A stretch of 64,000 nucleotides of DNA from Chryseobacterium sp. SSA4.19 (lineage in GTDB: Bacteria > Bacteroidota > Bacteroidia > Flavobacteriales > Weeksellaceae): positions 133,276 to 197,275 of the forward strand of contig NZ_JAKVIP010000003.1 of assembly GCF_022601875.1 (NCBI RefSeq), written 5' to 3'. Both the position numbers and the translations under genes were made by a program. How positions within the stretch are numbered: position 1 is the first letter of the stretch; the number at the start of each line of letters is the position of its first letter. The notes beneath the pieces are model-generated. The model did no database searches. It saw only the letters and a program-made list of their open reading frames with translations, and was not told the origin of the DNA. This document shows positions 47,101-54,646 of this stretch, in pieces.

Positions 47101-50100
47101 CAACCAGCTGGCATTGCCTAAAGAAGAAGGTTCTGCATTCAGCATACAGATAGGTCAATATGATGCAGCCAAAGGTATTATGGATTACTGGCCATCTTCT
47201 TATTACGGCTGGAGTACCATGGTAGATATTGAACTCAAACTTCTTGATACCGATTCCACAGCTCCTGTCAATGCCTACAGCTATGAATTGTTAGGCGCAG
47301 GCGAAGCAGGTGCTAATATTCTGCAAAGATTGTTATTAGCATTAGATCCAAAATCTGCCAACAACAATCTGGATAAAATTGTCGATATACAGTGGTTGTA
47401 TGAAGGTTCAGACGGTTTGCTGTCCGTAGGCATGGAACACATGAAAACCTTTATCGTTCAGGCTAATCTTTCCACAGAAACAAATCCTGATACTTCAGCC
47501 ATGAGAATGATGGCCTTGGAAGTAACAGAAGAAACGCCCAATACAGGAGTGCTGAACAGTATTTATGATTTTATACGCATGTTATGGGAGTGCAGCATTA
47601 CCCGTTCAGGAGGCTATTACCTTATGTATAATGAAATGGAAAGCAATACAGGCTTCCCTTCCAGTATATTTGGTAAAGGCGATAACGCCAATGTACGTCT
47701 GCTCGTTACCTATAGCAGCCAGTACAATAACAAGCCTACCGATTACATGAACTGCGCAGTGACCGGTGATAAGATTGACGCTAATTCCTGTGTAGTTTAT
47801 GCGCAAAGTGAAATGCAGAAGGGATTATCCTACTATGTAAGTTCACCGAATGATACCATTGATACCATAACTGCACGCTTCAACATATTGCCTGCCGAAC
47901 TAGTAGATCTGAATAAAAAAGTAACACTCAACATCAAGGCAGATGCAACTGATCCTGCAAAATATCCTGCTCCGACTATCACCTTTGATGGATTGGTATG
48001 CGAAGTTGGAGCTAACGGTCCGGGAAATACGCTGACCTCTATTGCGGCTTATTATAATGTGGACGCAACCGCAATACAACAGCTCAACCCGAACATCACC
48101 AACTGGAACAATCTGCCGCTCTGGCAGCTGGTACTATTGCCGCAGGTGCAATATACCATCAGTACGGAAGGTAAAGCAGGCCTTACATTTGAAACTATAG
48201 CAGCTTATTATTTTATAGATATGGCTGCCATGGCCTGGGCTGCGAGAGATGTTGTAAACATTTTTGTAATTCCGACCACTCTTACTGTTAACGATCAGAT
48301 TTTGCATAAAGTAACGGCTGTTCAACAAGGCACCGCAGGTTTCGATCTGAACAGAACCAATCCAAATCCTGATCCCAACAATCAGCCTAAAATTTCTGAT
48401 CCTGATTATGCTGAGGTATATCTCAACAACATGTACAATCTTCTTAGTTATCAGATTGTGGAAAACAGCTGGTTTACAGAAAGTGTGGTTGGTTTGCCTG
48501 CAGGACCTGCAAAACCACAAACACAGGATGATGTACTGGGCAAAACAGACAACAGCGACGCTCAGGATGACCTGATATGGTATTACAACCAGGTCGTACC
48601 TATTGCCAAATTTGCCAAACCCAATTCATTTATGACCTATCCGGAAGATTATCCGCAGGAAGATGACAATCCGTACCGTGGCATCGGCAATCAGGTACAG
48701 GTGCATTTTGATTGGGTAGATTATTATGGTAACGTAACAGTAACTCCATTCAGCGATCCGCAATTGGATCCTTCTACACCGGTGAACAATCCGGCGATAC
48801 AAACCGGCTATGTAGACGAGTTGAAAGGATTGGGTAAATGGCCAAGTGTGGAATTAAGTTATTTATTTGACCTTGATACCAATAATCAACCGGAACTTAA
48901 ATTAGAATTTAACTTTAATATTCAGCGTTATAATGAACTGCCTGATGTACCGGCAGACCAGCAGCAGGACTGGAAACAGAATGCCGCCAATGACCTGATT
49001 ACATATACCAACATCTATTATCAATTAACACAATTAAATCCGGTAGATGGTAATAATACTTTAACCATTACCCTCAGCACATCTCTTACTCCGGGCAAAA
49101 CGACTGATCTTTCCGGTGAACAATTTAACCAGATGTTGCAGTTTGTAAAAGACATTTATACTTATCTATCAGCACGCAGCCAGGGCAATGAGGCTACAGC
49201 ACCTGTCATGAATCCTCTTACCAGTACGGTTAATGTCGCTGACATCGATACCCATTCTATCCTGCAACTCACTGTAAATATCGATTTTTACCGTGATCTG
49301 CAATATGTTAATACCGATTTTAAAGACAGCAACCTGGTAACCCGTGCTCTTACTCAGGTAAAACCAAAAACAATGTCTACAATAGCACAGAACGGCACAG
49401 ATCCGCAATACAGCCTGAATGAGTTTGCAACCTTATTTGAAGCTGCTTTCTTAAGTGTTGGAAACTATGAACTGAAAATTGCCATTGGTACCAATGCTGT
49501 AACGGCAGGTGGTGTCAATAATCAGGCAGTATTTGTTGTACGGATGGGCTTAAAATCCGGCCAAGGTATTTACTGGCAGGTAAACCAGGCAGGCACTTAT
49601 CAGTTAACTGAAGAATCCATTTCCCAACTGACAGCAGATGGTGTACCGGTGGACGTTACCACAGCCATCAATAGTTTAGTAGGCACCCTGTATAAAAGCA
49701 GGAATCAGTTTGACGCTGCGTTGCAACAAAAACTAACCGAAACACAGTTTACCCAATACCGTATCAGCATTTATACTTACAGCTTGCTCAATGCCGTATT
49801 CTATGCACCTAAACCATTGGCTACAAGCCTTGTTTCTAAAAGCGGAGTACCTATATGTAAATATATAACGGGCCAGGGTCTCGATTGCAGCAAAGGAGAA
49901 GTACAGACGTTTACCGGCATAGATATGGATACCTGGGGAGCGCAGTCTCTTAATGCTATTGATGTATTCCTGAGCGCAGACTATGCGATACCTGCTTTCC
50001 TCGTGGATCAATTGAACGCTGAGGAAGAAAAAGAATGGCTGGCAGCACAGGGTATTGACGCCACCACTTATTTACAGGCTATCACTAACGCTAAAACGAC

Positions 50101-52042
50101 ACTCGCCGAAGCCATCGCTTCAGAAGTTGAACCTGTACTTAAAGCGCCTTATGTTTCGCATGAAACAGGTGACAATACCAGTCTCGGCAATGCCAAGGAA
50201 AAATTTGAGCAACAATTGCTCAACCAATTAGGCAATGCTTACACCGTAAATGCTTTAGTTCAGTTTGAAGTAACAGCCGAATCTGACTTTACGGCATCCG
50301 GCAACTACAATACGCCGCCACGTCTCTATGGAACACCAATGATCAAAAACAAAGCAGACGGTGATGCAAAAGAATACAGCATTTCTACCTCGAAGATACA
50401 GCTGAACGAAAAAGATGCAACCAATAACGATTCCTTCTTGACTTTCAGCTTTACTACTAAAAATGCAAAAGAATATACCAGTGTGGATCTGGATATGACT
50501 TATGTAGTAACACATGTGGAATGCGATATCAGTGAGGTGGAAGGTATTAAAGGTTATCAGGGTTCCAACTGGCTTACCTTTATTATACCGGCCGACGTAA
50601 GCAGCAACACAGCGGTCGGGGCCTCTTTGCAGCAAAGCTTAGGCACAGTGGATATACCGGTAGTATTGCGGAATTACCCTACACCGCCTACATTGACTAC
50701 CCAGACAGGCCAAGGTGTAGCCGTATCGGGAGATACTACCAAAACACGGCTGGCAAAAGCCTCTGAATGGAATTTCATGTACTCCTACACCGAAGATCAG
50801 GCTGCACAGGATAAGATATTCTCTGATATTGAGTTTAATATGGTACCTAATCTTTCTGCAAGAATGCTCGGAGCTCCTAGCCGTGATCTGTTCAGTGACC
50901 TTGCTCAGTTTGTGAATGTATGGCCGCAGGTACTTGATGATTTCAACCGTTATTTAAAACTGATTACCGCTCAGTCAGATAGCAGTGATCCCAATCTTAC
51001 CAATGCCTACTATGCATTGCAGACCATGGTAACCTTAACGAATAACCTTGCTATTGCCTGGAGCCAGTTTAATGGACTGCTTTTTAACAATCCTAATGAC
51101 AATGGTACTGCGCGCACTTATGATTTCATTATCCAGCAGACAGACGATACCAATTTCAATAATCGTCTGCTCATAACCATTGTGCCGGCAGCTGATATGT
51201 CTTCCGATGATCTGTCGCTTTACCGTGGAAATAAAGATGTATTGGAAGCAGAATTGCCGCAAACACCTTACGTGACGATTGATAATTACACAAAAGTGAA
51301 TGCCACCGATAAAAATGGTACGACTATTCCTAATTCGTATTGGTATCAGGCGGCGGATAAAACCTATCTGTCATGGGAAGAATCCTTCAATATTCCATCC
51401 CGTAATGTCAATGTAGATTCGTTGAATGTTCTACAGTTCCAGTATGCCTGGGCAGGTTTATCCGTAATCCGTAACGAAGACCTCGTTTCCTACAACCCGA
51501 CCGTGAATGATTTTATTTACCGTACACCATTGGTGAGATTCTCTAATAAACTGATTCCGTTGCTGAGCAGCGACGATACTTTCGATATTGCCAAGATTAA
51601 TAACGAAACAGGTGTCAATCTGCCGCTCGCACAGCAATTAGCCAATTTCTTCAGCACTTTCTTCACTTATGATGAACTTGCAGAACAATTGATAAAACTA
51701 AGCGTATCATGGAATTATCCTTTATTAGCCACAGCCGGTAATCTTTTGCCTGCTATAGAATTGCCGGTTTTACTGGCAACACCATTTACATTTGAAATAC
51801 CGTCAGACTTTGAGATCCCTTCCGGAGGATGTCAGCCATCTTTCAGCGAATCCGATCCGTTTGTTTGCCGTCTTTCCAATGCTCTTAAAACTTGGTATAG
51901 CCAGCATAATCCTGTAAACAATGGTGCCTGGTTCCAGATTGACATAGCGGTATTTTCATCGCTCAGCGAAAGCAAGCTGCCGTTAATAGAGCTTAAAAAT
52001 ATACTCTTGTATTACAAAAATATCACAGATATGAATGCATGA
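41102..52042 (+). CDS. Giant LysM-module protein (3646 aa), core of accessory cluster
   Basis: 3646-aa protein from the ATG at 41102, chosen because the earlier in-frame ATG overlaps the nuclease gene. There is no signal peptide. Residues 1-1190 are long beta-rich repeats, ending in a Gly-rich block (GIPAMGSGGIYFGKLSS, then GLQVGVGYSVNYGVLSAGF, near 1018-1090) that reminds me of the DUF6603 family; this is from memory. LysM-like modules follow in two groups: near 1568, 1613, 1660, 1708 and 1771 (for example GDTFTSIAAIYAITASML), and near 2243, 2299 and 2350 (for example NTLTSIAAYYNVDATAIQQL). The remaining 1250 residues mix helices and strands and end in a Cys-containing tail. LysM normally binds peptidoglycan or chitin, so the protein is expected to act outside the cell despite lacking a leader. 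Confidence 0.8.
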   Translation: MSLTTLADIFRTQAASSDGYITLDSTVLTNAGFLPQDNLDALLTASFCLENNADFKINTSGQSIPDPVGNTLTITGTISISKISITEANTSVTAVFTEADTTISFVVQTKLINWQFTTSFPYMNGYPFSTLPYTDPYFVFTTEDTADYSWNTQKIYLKEGQNFASNLTLTSYLQPVISFLAPGWSSSTKIPFFGPVTLNEVDNEVILLPDIDWKGIIDWKMQPLSFLTVGSPFLRLVVETLKDDGTTEYFDEYEVKQLRDTDPSKEEPDENTDNNNENDEPAIEQTPNLYFGMSLTAGTDIQLDFSTIWSNNNNTLTIATTSSPDKPLTAMNLINLMAGQNYLAFIPPTLQQFLQVFTFKVFTTTLSLKDMSIKRLNATIGSTGTWQLFSDFTINEFNFVWTLNNPSSLNGSLYYFESEFEFFPTVFKNADGTPGLFYIKINNQLQFWGNYEGSVLLNDLVSGITNGAIEIPTDIASVAFSNFFLYMDVPNKTYRLGATTDIELNIITNIAIKNTTFTISSSATADGKGPSKFAANIAGTFMLAQFYLDVKVDYTSTDNDSLWNLSVSTLPGQIIRLGDLMKQMFQAISLPTSFLPDTLNITQFSTTAIIPSGNKSSTYEVKTGLQWEFTFPIINQPINILADLRIKYESSATPGGAGKYSGGVLGSVTLEYFNATVYISYNFAENNQQLAITWEGFTAMYDVSGQSRTIVFSIKNWTLGGLITSFMKMLFNPTFELDAPWDILNKISLDGFSVTYNLDTKDIKVTYKLPKTLDLIFININGINLTKNQKGVFITFDGNSVVPSINESNLFKPESGGQDIQKMPEVPGQGTQYFDLRLLAMGQHVELVNPAQYNSIKDVTTAMQEAFIEPKPDTLPIGPGSGNELLKFNEDSNWLIATNFGVLNAGTKDKPVWTLDMQVVFNDPNLYGLRIAMAGGKAKIFEGLDFEIMYKKISDSIGVYQMDLTLPNALRYLQFGAVNITLPSIGIEIYTNGDFMVDIGFPYNMDFSRSFTVQAIVPPGIPAMGSGGIYFGKLSSATTNKVPKTNYGNFNPVIVFGIGLQVGVGYSVNYGVLSAGFSITVFGIIEGVIAAYYPYSGTLQESNKEQVETSYYYYLQGTIGIIGKLYGSIDFGIISASVNITVMVYAQATFEAYNKIPLAIVASVDVRVSAKLNLGIFSITIHFTFTAKIRFDLTIGTDQTAKAPWNNNLSAPNAASRISSPAATVRIAPARTATPLEGARSVAFATIDSFETTDQIASDEVMVIRRSPNIPINYSSVLMTTASDSLPTLNLYFVPHLTVAGPENGNLQDQAAQYVATLFIDAPDPSGNGNGTTTSFEYLCADFFRWLVLNYIDHTPSQSSRAEIGTEGISKADLDALIAFLSSEENPFPIPTNDLLSFLQNNFQALNVQVLQEDLAAAAIFPMFFDLELKVPDIGLDIQFNNYNMASQEYLSAVKEWFNELAVKVQEEKASAARFATVNDPHQWSMSTFVFEDYFVLIGKQLAGYASDAMDNFTYRLSNGNSLSAMVIWANNISVDGSANKVNMQDIATANQTHPLNGNNPVAITGVMYNILDGDTFTSIAAIYAITASMLITENAAVPALLAPQTLTYNGNTYNVQPTDTINAVATGLKTTLSDLAADSNFQNTAVLTTGNWLIIGAAIYTAKNEDTFNSISTIIYNNLDVSALLMQNQITPGLFIAGNSFEYNSVEYVIVLGDTLTSMATAISALAGTTVTPQDLAGNAQVQAQQVQPLGQVLIQPFIHTTVAFTDPASADTLDTLAQKYNTTAALLATNYSNQQQNNLFYNGEGFTNANIPGLQYLTVGSILEYFTDNNSYGQLSGMASRYQLHGMRLPTNLPGLTISANSPCTGNNCALYALTGQEFALPATIPADFSIQLINNSLSWLQFNGKSMQEGGNILDIKLTPDDLNQISNLLSYAQTNGIKPDVLELAPMQPFNLQPVQYTFQTTIQWQTSGALNLPYGSPGGQSNISPLIWQFPSGLLNQLALPKEEGSAFSIQIGQYDAAKGIMDYWPSSYYGWSTMVDIELKLLDTDSTAPVNAYSYELLGAGEAGANILQRLLLALDPKSANNNLDKIVDIQWLYEGSDGLLSVGMEHMKTFIVQANLSTETNPDTSAMRMMALEVTEETPNTGVLNSIYDFIRMLWECSITRSGGYYLMYNEMESNTGFPSSIFGKGDNANVRLLVTYSSQYNNKPTDYMNCAVTGDKIDANSCVVYAQSEMQKGLSYYVSSPNDTIDTITARFNILPAELVDLNKKVTLNIKADATDPAKYPAPTITFDGLVCEVGANGPGNTLTSIAAYYNVDATAIQQLNPNITNWNNLPLWQLVLLPQVQYTISTEGKAGLTFETIAAYYFIDMAAMAWAARDVVNIFVIPTTLTVNDQILHKVTAVQQGTAGFDLNRTNPNPDPNNQPKISDPDYAEVYLNNMYNLLSYQIVENSWFTESVVGLPAGPAKPQTQDDVLGKTDNSDAQDDLIWYYNQVVPIAKFAKPNSFMTYPEDYPQEDDNPYRGIGNQVQVHFDWVDYYGNVTVTPFSDPQLDPSTPVNNPAIQTGYVDELKGLGKWPSVELSYLFDLDTNNQPELKLEFNFNIQRYNELPDVPADQQQDWKQNAANDLITYTNIYYQLTQLNPVDGNNTLTITLSTSLTPGKTTDLSGEQFNQMLQFVKDIYTYLSARSQGNEATAPVMNPLTSTVNVADIDTHSILQLTVNIDFYRDLQYVNTDFKDSNLVTRALTQVKPKTMSTIAQNGTDPQYSLNEFATLFEAAFLSVGNYELKIAIGTNAVTAGGVNNQAVFVVRMGLKSGQGIYWQVNQAGTYQLTEESISQLTADGVPVDVTTAINSLVGTLYKSRNQFDAALQQKLTETQFTQYRISIYTYSLLNAVFYAPKPLATSLVSKSGVPICKYITGQGLDCSKGEVQTFTGIDMDTWGAQSLNAIDVFLSADYAIPAFLVDQLNAEEEKEWLAAQGIDATTYLQAITNAKTTLAEAIASEVEPVLKAPYVSHETGDNTSLGNAKEKFEQQLLNQLGNAYTVNALVQFEVTAESDFTASGNYNTPPRLYGTPMIKNKADGDAKEYSISTSKIQLNEKDATNNDSFLTFSFTTKNAKEYTSVDLDMTYVVTHVECDISEVEGIKGYQGSNWLTFIIPADVSSNTAVGASLQQSLGTVDIPVVLRNYPTPPTLTTQTGQGVAVSGDTTKTRLAKASEWNFMYSYTEDQAAQDKIFSDIEFNMVPNLSARMLGAPSRDLFSDLAQFVNVWPQVLDDFNRYLKLITAQSDSSDPNLTNAYYALQTMVTLTNNLAIAWSQFNGLLFNNPNDNGTARTYDFIIQQTDDTNFNNRLLITIVPAADMSSDDLSLYRGNKDVLEAELPQTPYVTIDNYTKVNATDKNGTTIPNSYWYQAADKTYLSWEESFNIPSRNVNVDSLNVLQFQYAWAGLSVIRNEDLVSYNPTVNDFIYRTPLVRFSNKLIPLLSSDDTFDIAKINNETGVNLPLAQQLANFFSTFFTYDELAEQLIKLSVSWNYPLLATAGNLLPAIELPVLLATPFTFEIPSDFEIPSGGCQPSFSESDPFVCRLSNALKTWYSQHNPVNNGAWFQIDIAVFSSLSESKLPLIELKNILLYYKNITDMNA

Positions 52043-52153
52043 TAAGAAATTTTGCGGCTTCATTCGGATTTATTTTCAAAGGAATAATCCTGCTGAGCTT
52101 ATTTTTAAGAATTATATTTTATAATATTTAAAATAGAAATTAAAATCTACTTT

Positions 52154-52171
52154 ATTGAAGTATACTTCAAT
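52154..52171. repeat. 18-bp perfect palindrome before the cluster terminator
   Basis: ATTGAAGTATACTTCAAT reads the same on both strands and lies 8 bp before the terminator stem. It could be an operator, a processing hairpin or a second termination element; nothing in the context decides. Confidence 0.85.
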
Positions 52172-52178
52172 TGTATTG

Positions 52179-52222
52179 GCTATCCTGGCATTTTTAAATT
52201 AAATGCCAGGATAGCTGTTTTT
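52179..52222 (+). terminator. Strong terminator closing the accessory cluster
   Basis: Fifteen-base-pair perfect stem (GCTATCCTGGCATTT at 52179-52193 pairing with 52201-52215), seven-base loop, then TGTTTTT. It lies about 137 bp after the giant gene's stop. Confidence 0.9.
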
Positions 52223-52603
52223 AATATACAGATATTTATCACTTCCCCCCTTATTCTCTGGTTTCCATTATTTCATCAAAATTTCGTAATGTAACCTAAG
52301 TTGACAATTACGTTAAAGCTTCAAAATAATAAGTGCTTTTCCGGAAGAGCTCCTCTATCATCACATCACAGGATAATTCTTATTCAAAACCAATAATAAC
52401 ATTTAATTTTTTAAAAGTACCCAAAAGTAGTATTGCAGGCCGCCCACATCAGTTATAATTTTACCTGAAAGTTAGCAGGCAAAAAATCTTCAGTGATCAT
52501 GTTTATTATAACATCCTATTTTGAATTCGTACTGTTTAATAAAATAATCAAAATCTTCTCAAACAGAGCATCTAAAAATTTATAAATATAAAAAACCAAA
52601 ACC
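52223..52603. other. Gap upstream of the 642-aa lipoprotein gene
   Basis: About 380 bp of A/T-rich DNA with no open frame of note. No exact TAnnTTTG box was found; CTATTTTG at about 52519 is one base short of the consensus. Confidence 0.45.
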
Positions 52604-54532
52604 ATGAAAAATGTATCACCCTTTATTCTGCTGCTGTGCGCTGCTATTTTACTCCACAGCTGTACATCGGTCCGAACCCTGATTAACAATCAATTCCCAC
52701 CAATTTCAACAACTGATCAGCAATACAATTCTGTAGAGACCAATCTGGAAGGACTCAAAGGCTTCAATCCACATATCGGCTGCAGTATTGATAAAGATTT
52801 AGTTTTGGAACACGTACCCAAAGAAATAAAGAAAGAAGCTGAAAGCTATAACGACGAGAATTTTAAAATTCAAAACCTTGAATTGCCAAAGATCTTTTTT
52901 GACCGGCAGGGAATATTCAGTGAAGCAGATTTCACTATTATCAGCACAAAATATGATCTGGAAATAAAAGGCAGATTCAGTGGTGTTACGGCTGTTTCTA
53001 CAAAATCAGACTCGCTATACCTGAGAAACGCATTGAGTTCTTTAAAGATCAAAAGCATCCATATTATAAAAAAACCGGAGATCCCGAAAAAAGCATTAGC
53101 TAAGATGATCACACCGATATTAAAAAATTATATTGAAAACTTAAACGGCCATCTTTTCAAAAAACCAACCGTAATACATGCTGGCTGGGGAGACACCTAT
53201 AAACTGAATTTCAAGAAAATGTTTAAGGATCCGAACAGTGAAATCATTGCAGATTCAACGGATATATCCCGGTTTACAAAAAAATCTTCAATCCGGATAA
53301 AGCCAAACGGCATCTCAATAATGGTGGAACTCTCAAAAGAGAAACCTGAAACAGATGGATTGCCCGTTACTGTTTCAGTAAAAAAAAGAACTGAAGCCGA
53401 ACTGAAAGATATTTTTGAAACATTTGACAAAAAGTATGATCAGTACTGGTCCGGTGCTTTTGAACCGGTGGATGATAAATCTCTGGTTGTTGTTAACATA
53501 AGCAAATCTGAAATTGCTACTATTTTTAATGAAGCGCTATCGACACCTATCACTGTCAAGCAAAAAATTGTTATGCCACCAGTTTCGTTTAATCAGAACC
53601 TGGAGGTTAAAAGAGGTGATATCAATTGCCAGAAAGTACGAACCGATTTTAGCTACCCTGATTTTAACGGTGACAAATGTGACTGGAGCTGCATGAAAAG
53701 AATTTGTGTATTAGGACGTTGCTGGAAAGTGGAAGATCCTGTTTGTGCCGCATCCAGAAATCTTTGTAAAGCAAAAAGAGAGACTGCAAGAATTGCCCAT
53801 AATACAGCACGCGAAACCGCAAGAATTGCTCATCAGGTGGAAAACGAAGCTAAAGTCGCGGCTTGCAACGTGTGGAGAGAAACAATGGATTTCCTTGCTT
53901 TGGGAAAATTCAAAGGAGATGTTTCTGCCGACGGAAATGCAGCATTACATTTTAAATCATTTAATTTTAATCCTGATCTTTCAGAGCTGAACCTGAATTA
54001 TTCCGGCGACGTGAATGTTTCTTTAAAATCAAATCTTGAGTTAAGACCTGTGGACCTGGGACATATTTTCTTTTGTTATACCAATTATGAGAAAAAAATC
54101 TCAAGTAATGTCAGTATAAGCATTCCTGAAGCATCCTCAAAAATATTGATCAGCTCCACAAAAGATGACAAGAATTTGCTGCTCCATATTAAGCCTGACA
54201 AAATATTTTACACTGCTGCAATAGATCCTAATCCTCTTTATACTTTTCTGTTTGATCCTCAATTTGCATTAAAATGCCCGATCAGCACCCTATTGAATTT
54301 TGTTACCATTGGAGCCGCCACTGCCACTTTTCTGGGAATGGTAAAACTGGCTCCTGAGCAGGAATTGTTGCTGTTGGGGAAAGTAAAGGGCAGCTATGGG
54401 ATAAACGAAATAACGATTCCTTTCAAACCGGTGGTTTTCAAAATAAACGGAGAACAAAAAGAATCTCTTATATTCTGGAATTCAAAATCAATTCAATTCA
54501 CCTATTTTAAACCATTAACAATAAATAATTAA
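52604..54532 (+). CDS. Large lipoprotein with cysteine-rich insert
   Basis: 642-aa protein with a lipoprotein signal (core FILLLCAAILL, lipobox LHSC, lipidated Cys20). Residues about 30-345 and 430-642 are two alpha/beta parts with long amphipathic strands, and PILKNYIENLNGHLF resembles a helix of TULIP-like lipid-binding proteins; that similarity is weak. Between them lies a Cys-rich segment at about 345-392 (INCQK, KCDWSC, RICVLGRCW, PVCAA, NLCKAK), at least seven cysteines and likely disulfide-bonded. It runs into a helical stretch with two copies of RETARIAH. The insert looks like a separate module placed inside a beta-rich scaffold. It follows the accessory cluster's terminator, so it is probably a separate transcript. 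Confidence 0.7.
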   Translation: MKNVSPFILLLCAAILLHSCTSVRTLINNQFPPISTTDQQYNSVETNLEGLKGFNPHIGCSIDKDLVLEHVPKEIKKEAESYNDENFKIQNLELPKIFFDRQGIFSEADFTIISTKYDLEIKGRFSGVTAVSTKSDSLYLRNALSSLKIKSIHIIKKPEIPKKALAKMITPILKNYIENLNGHLFKKPTVIHAGWGDTYKLNFKKMFKDPNSEIIADSTDISRFTKKSSIRIKPNGISIMVELSKEKPETDGLPVTVSVKKRTEAELKDIFETFDKKYDQYWSGAFEPVDDKSLVVVNISKSEIATIFNEALSTPITVKQKIVMPPVSFNQNLEVKRGDINCQKVRTDFSYPDFNGDKCDWSCMKRICVLGRCWKVEDPVCAASRNLCKAKRETARIAHNTARETARIAHQVENEAKVAACNVWRETMDFLALGKFKGDVSADGNAALHFKSFNFNPDLSELNLNYSGDVNVSLKSNLELRPVDLGHIFFCYTNYEKKISSNVSISIPEASSKILISSTKDDKNLLLHIKPDKIFYTAAIDPNPLYTFLFDPQFALKCPISTLLNFVTIGAATATFLGMVKLAPEQELLLLGKVKGSYGINEITIPFKPVVFKINGEQKESLIFWNSKSIQFTYFKPLTINN

Positions 54533-54606
54533 TTTCTTACTATCAATGACGCCTGAAATCACCGATTGAAATCGCTAAGTCAAGATTTCCTGATATTATC
54601 TAATTG

Positions 54607-54642
54607 ATAAAAAGCCACACGGTATACCGTATGGCTTTTTAT
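54607..54642. terminator. Bidirectional terminator
   Basis: Near-perfect hairpin ATAAAAAGCCA...TGGCTTTTTAT with one mismatch, A-run on the left and T-run on the right. It serves both the lipoprotein gene and the convergent acyltransferase gene, whose stop is 5 bp away. Confidence 0.9.
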
Positions 54643-54646
54643 TGTT

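Noticed and set aside
35165..52042. Accessory cluster considered as a prophage, contractile injection system or Tc-toxin locus
   Set aside because: No sheath, tube, baseplate, terminase, capsid, integrase, RHS or TcB/TcC-like part could be recognised in the cluster or next to it.
53776..53841. Tandem RETARIAH coding repeat considered as a DNA repeat element
   Set aside because: Only two imperfect copies, within a coding region; better described as a protein-level duplication.
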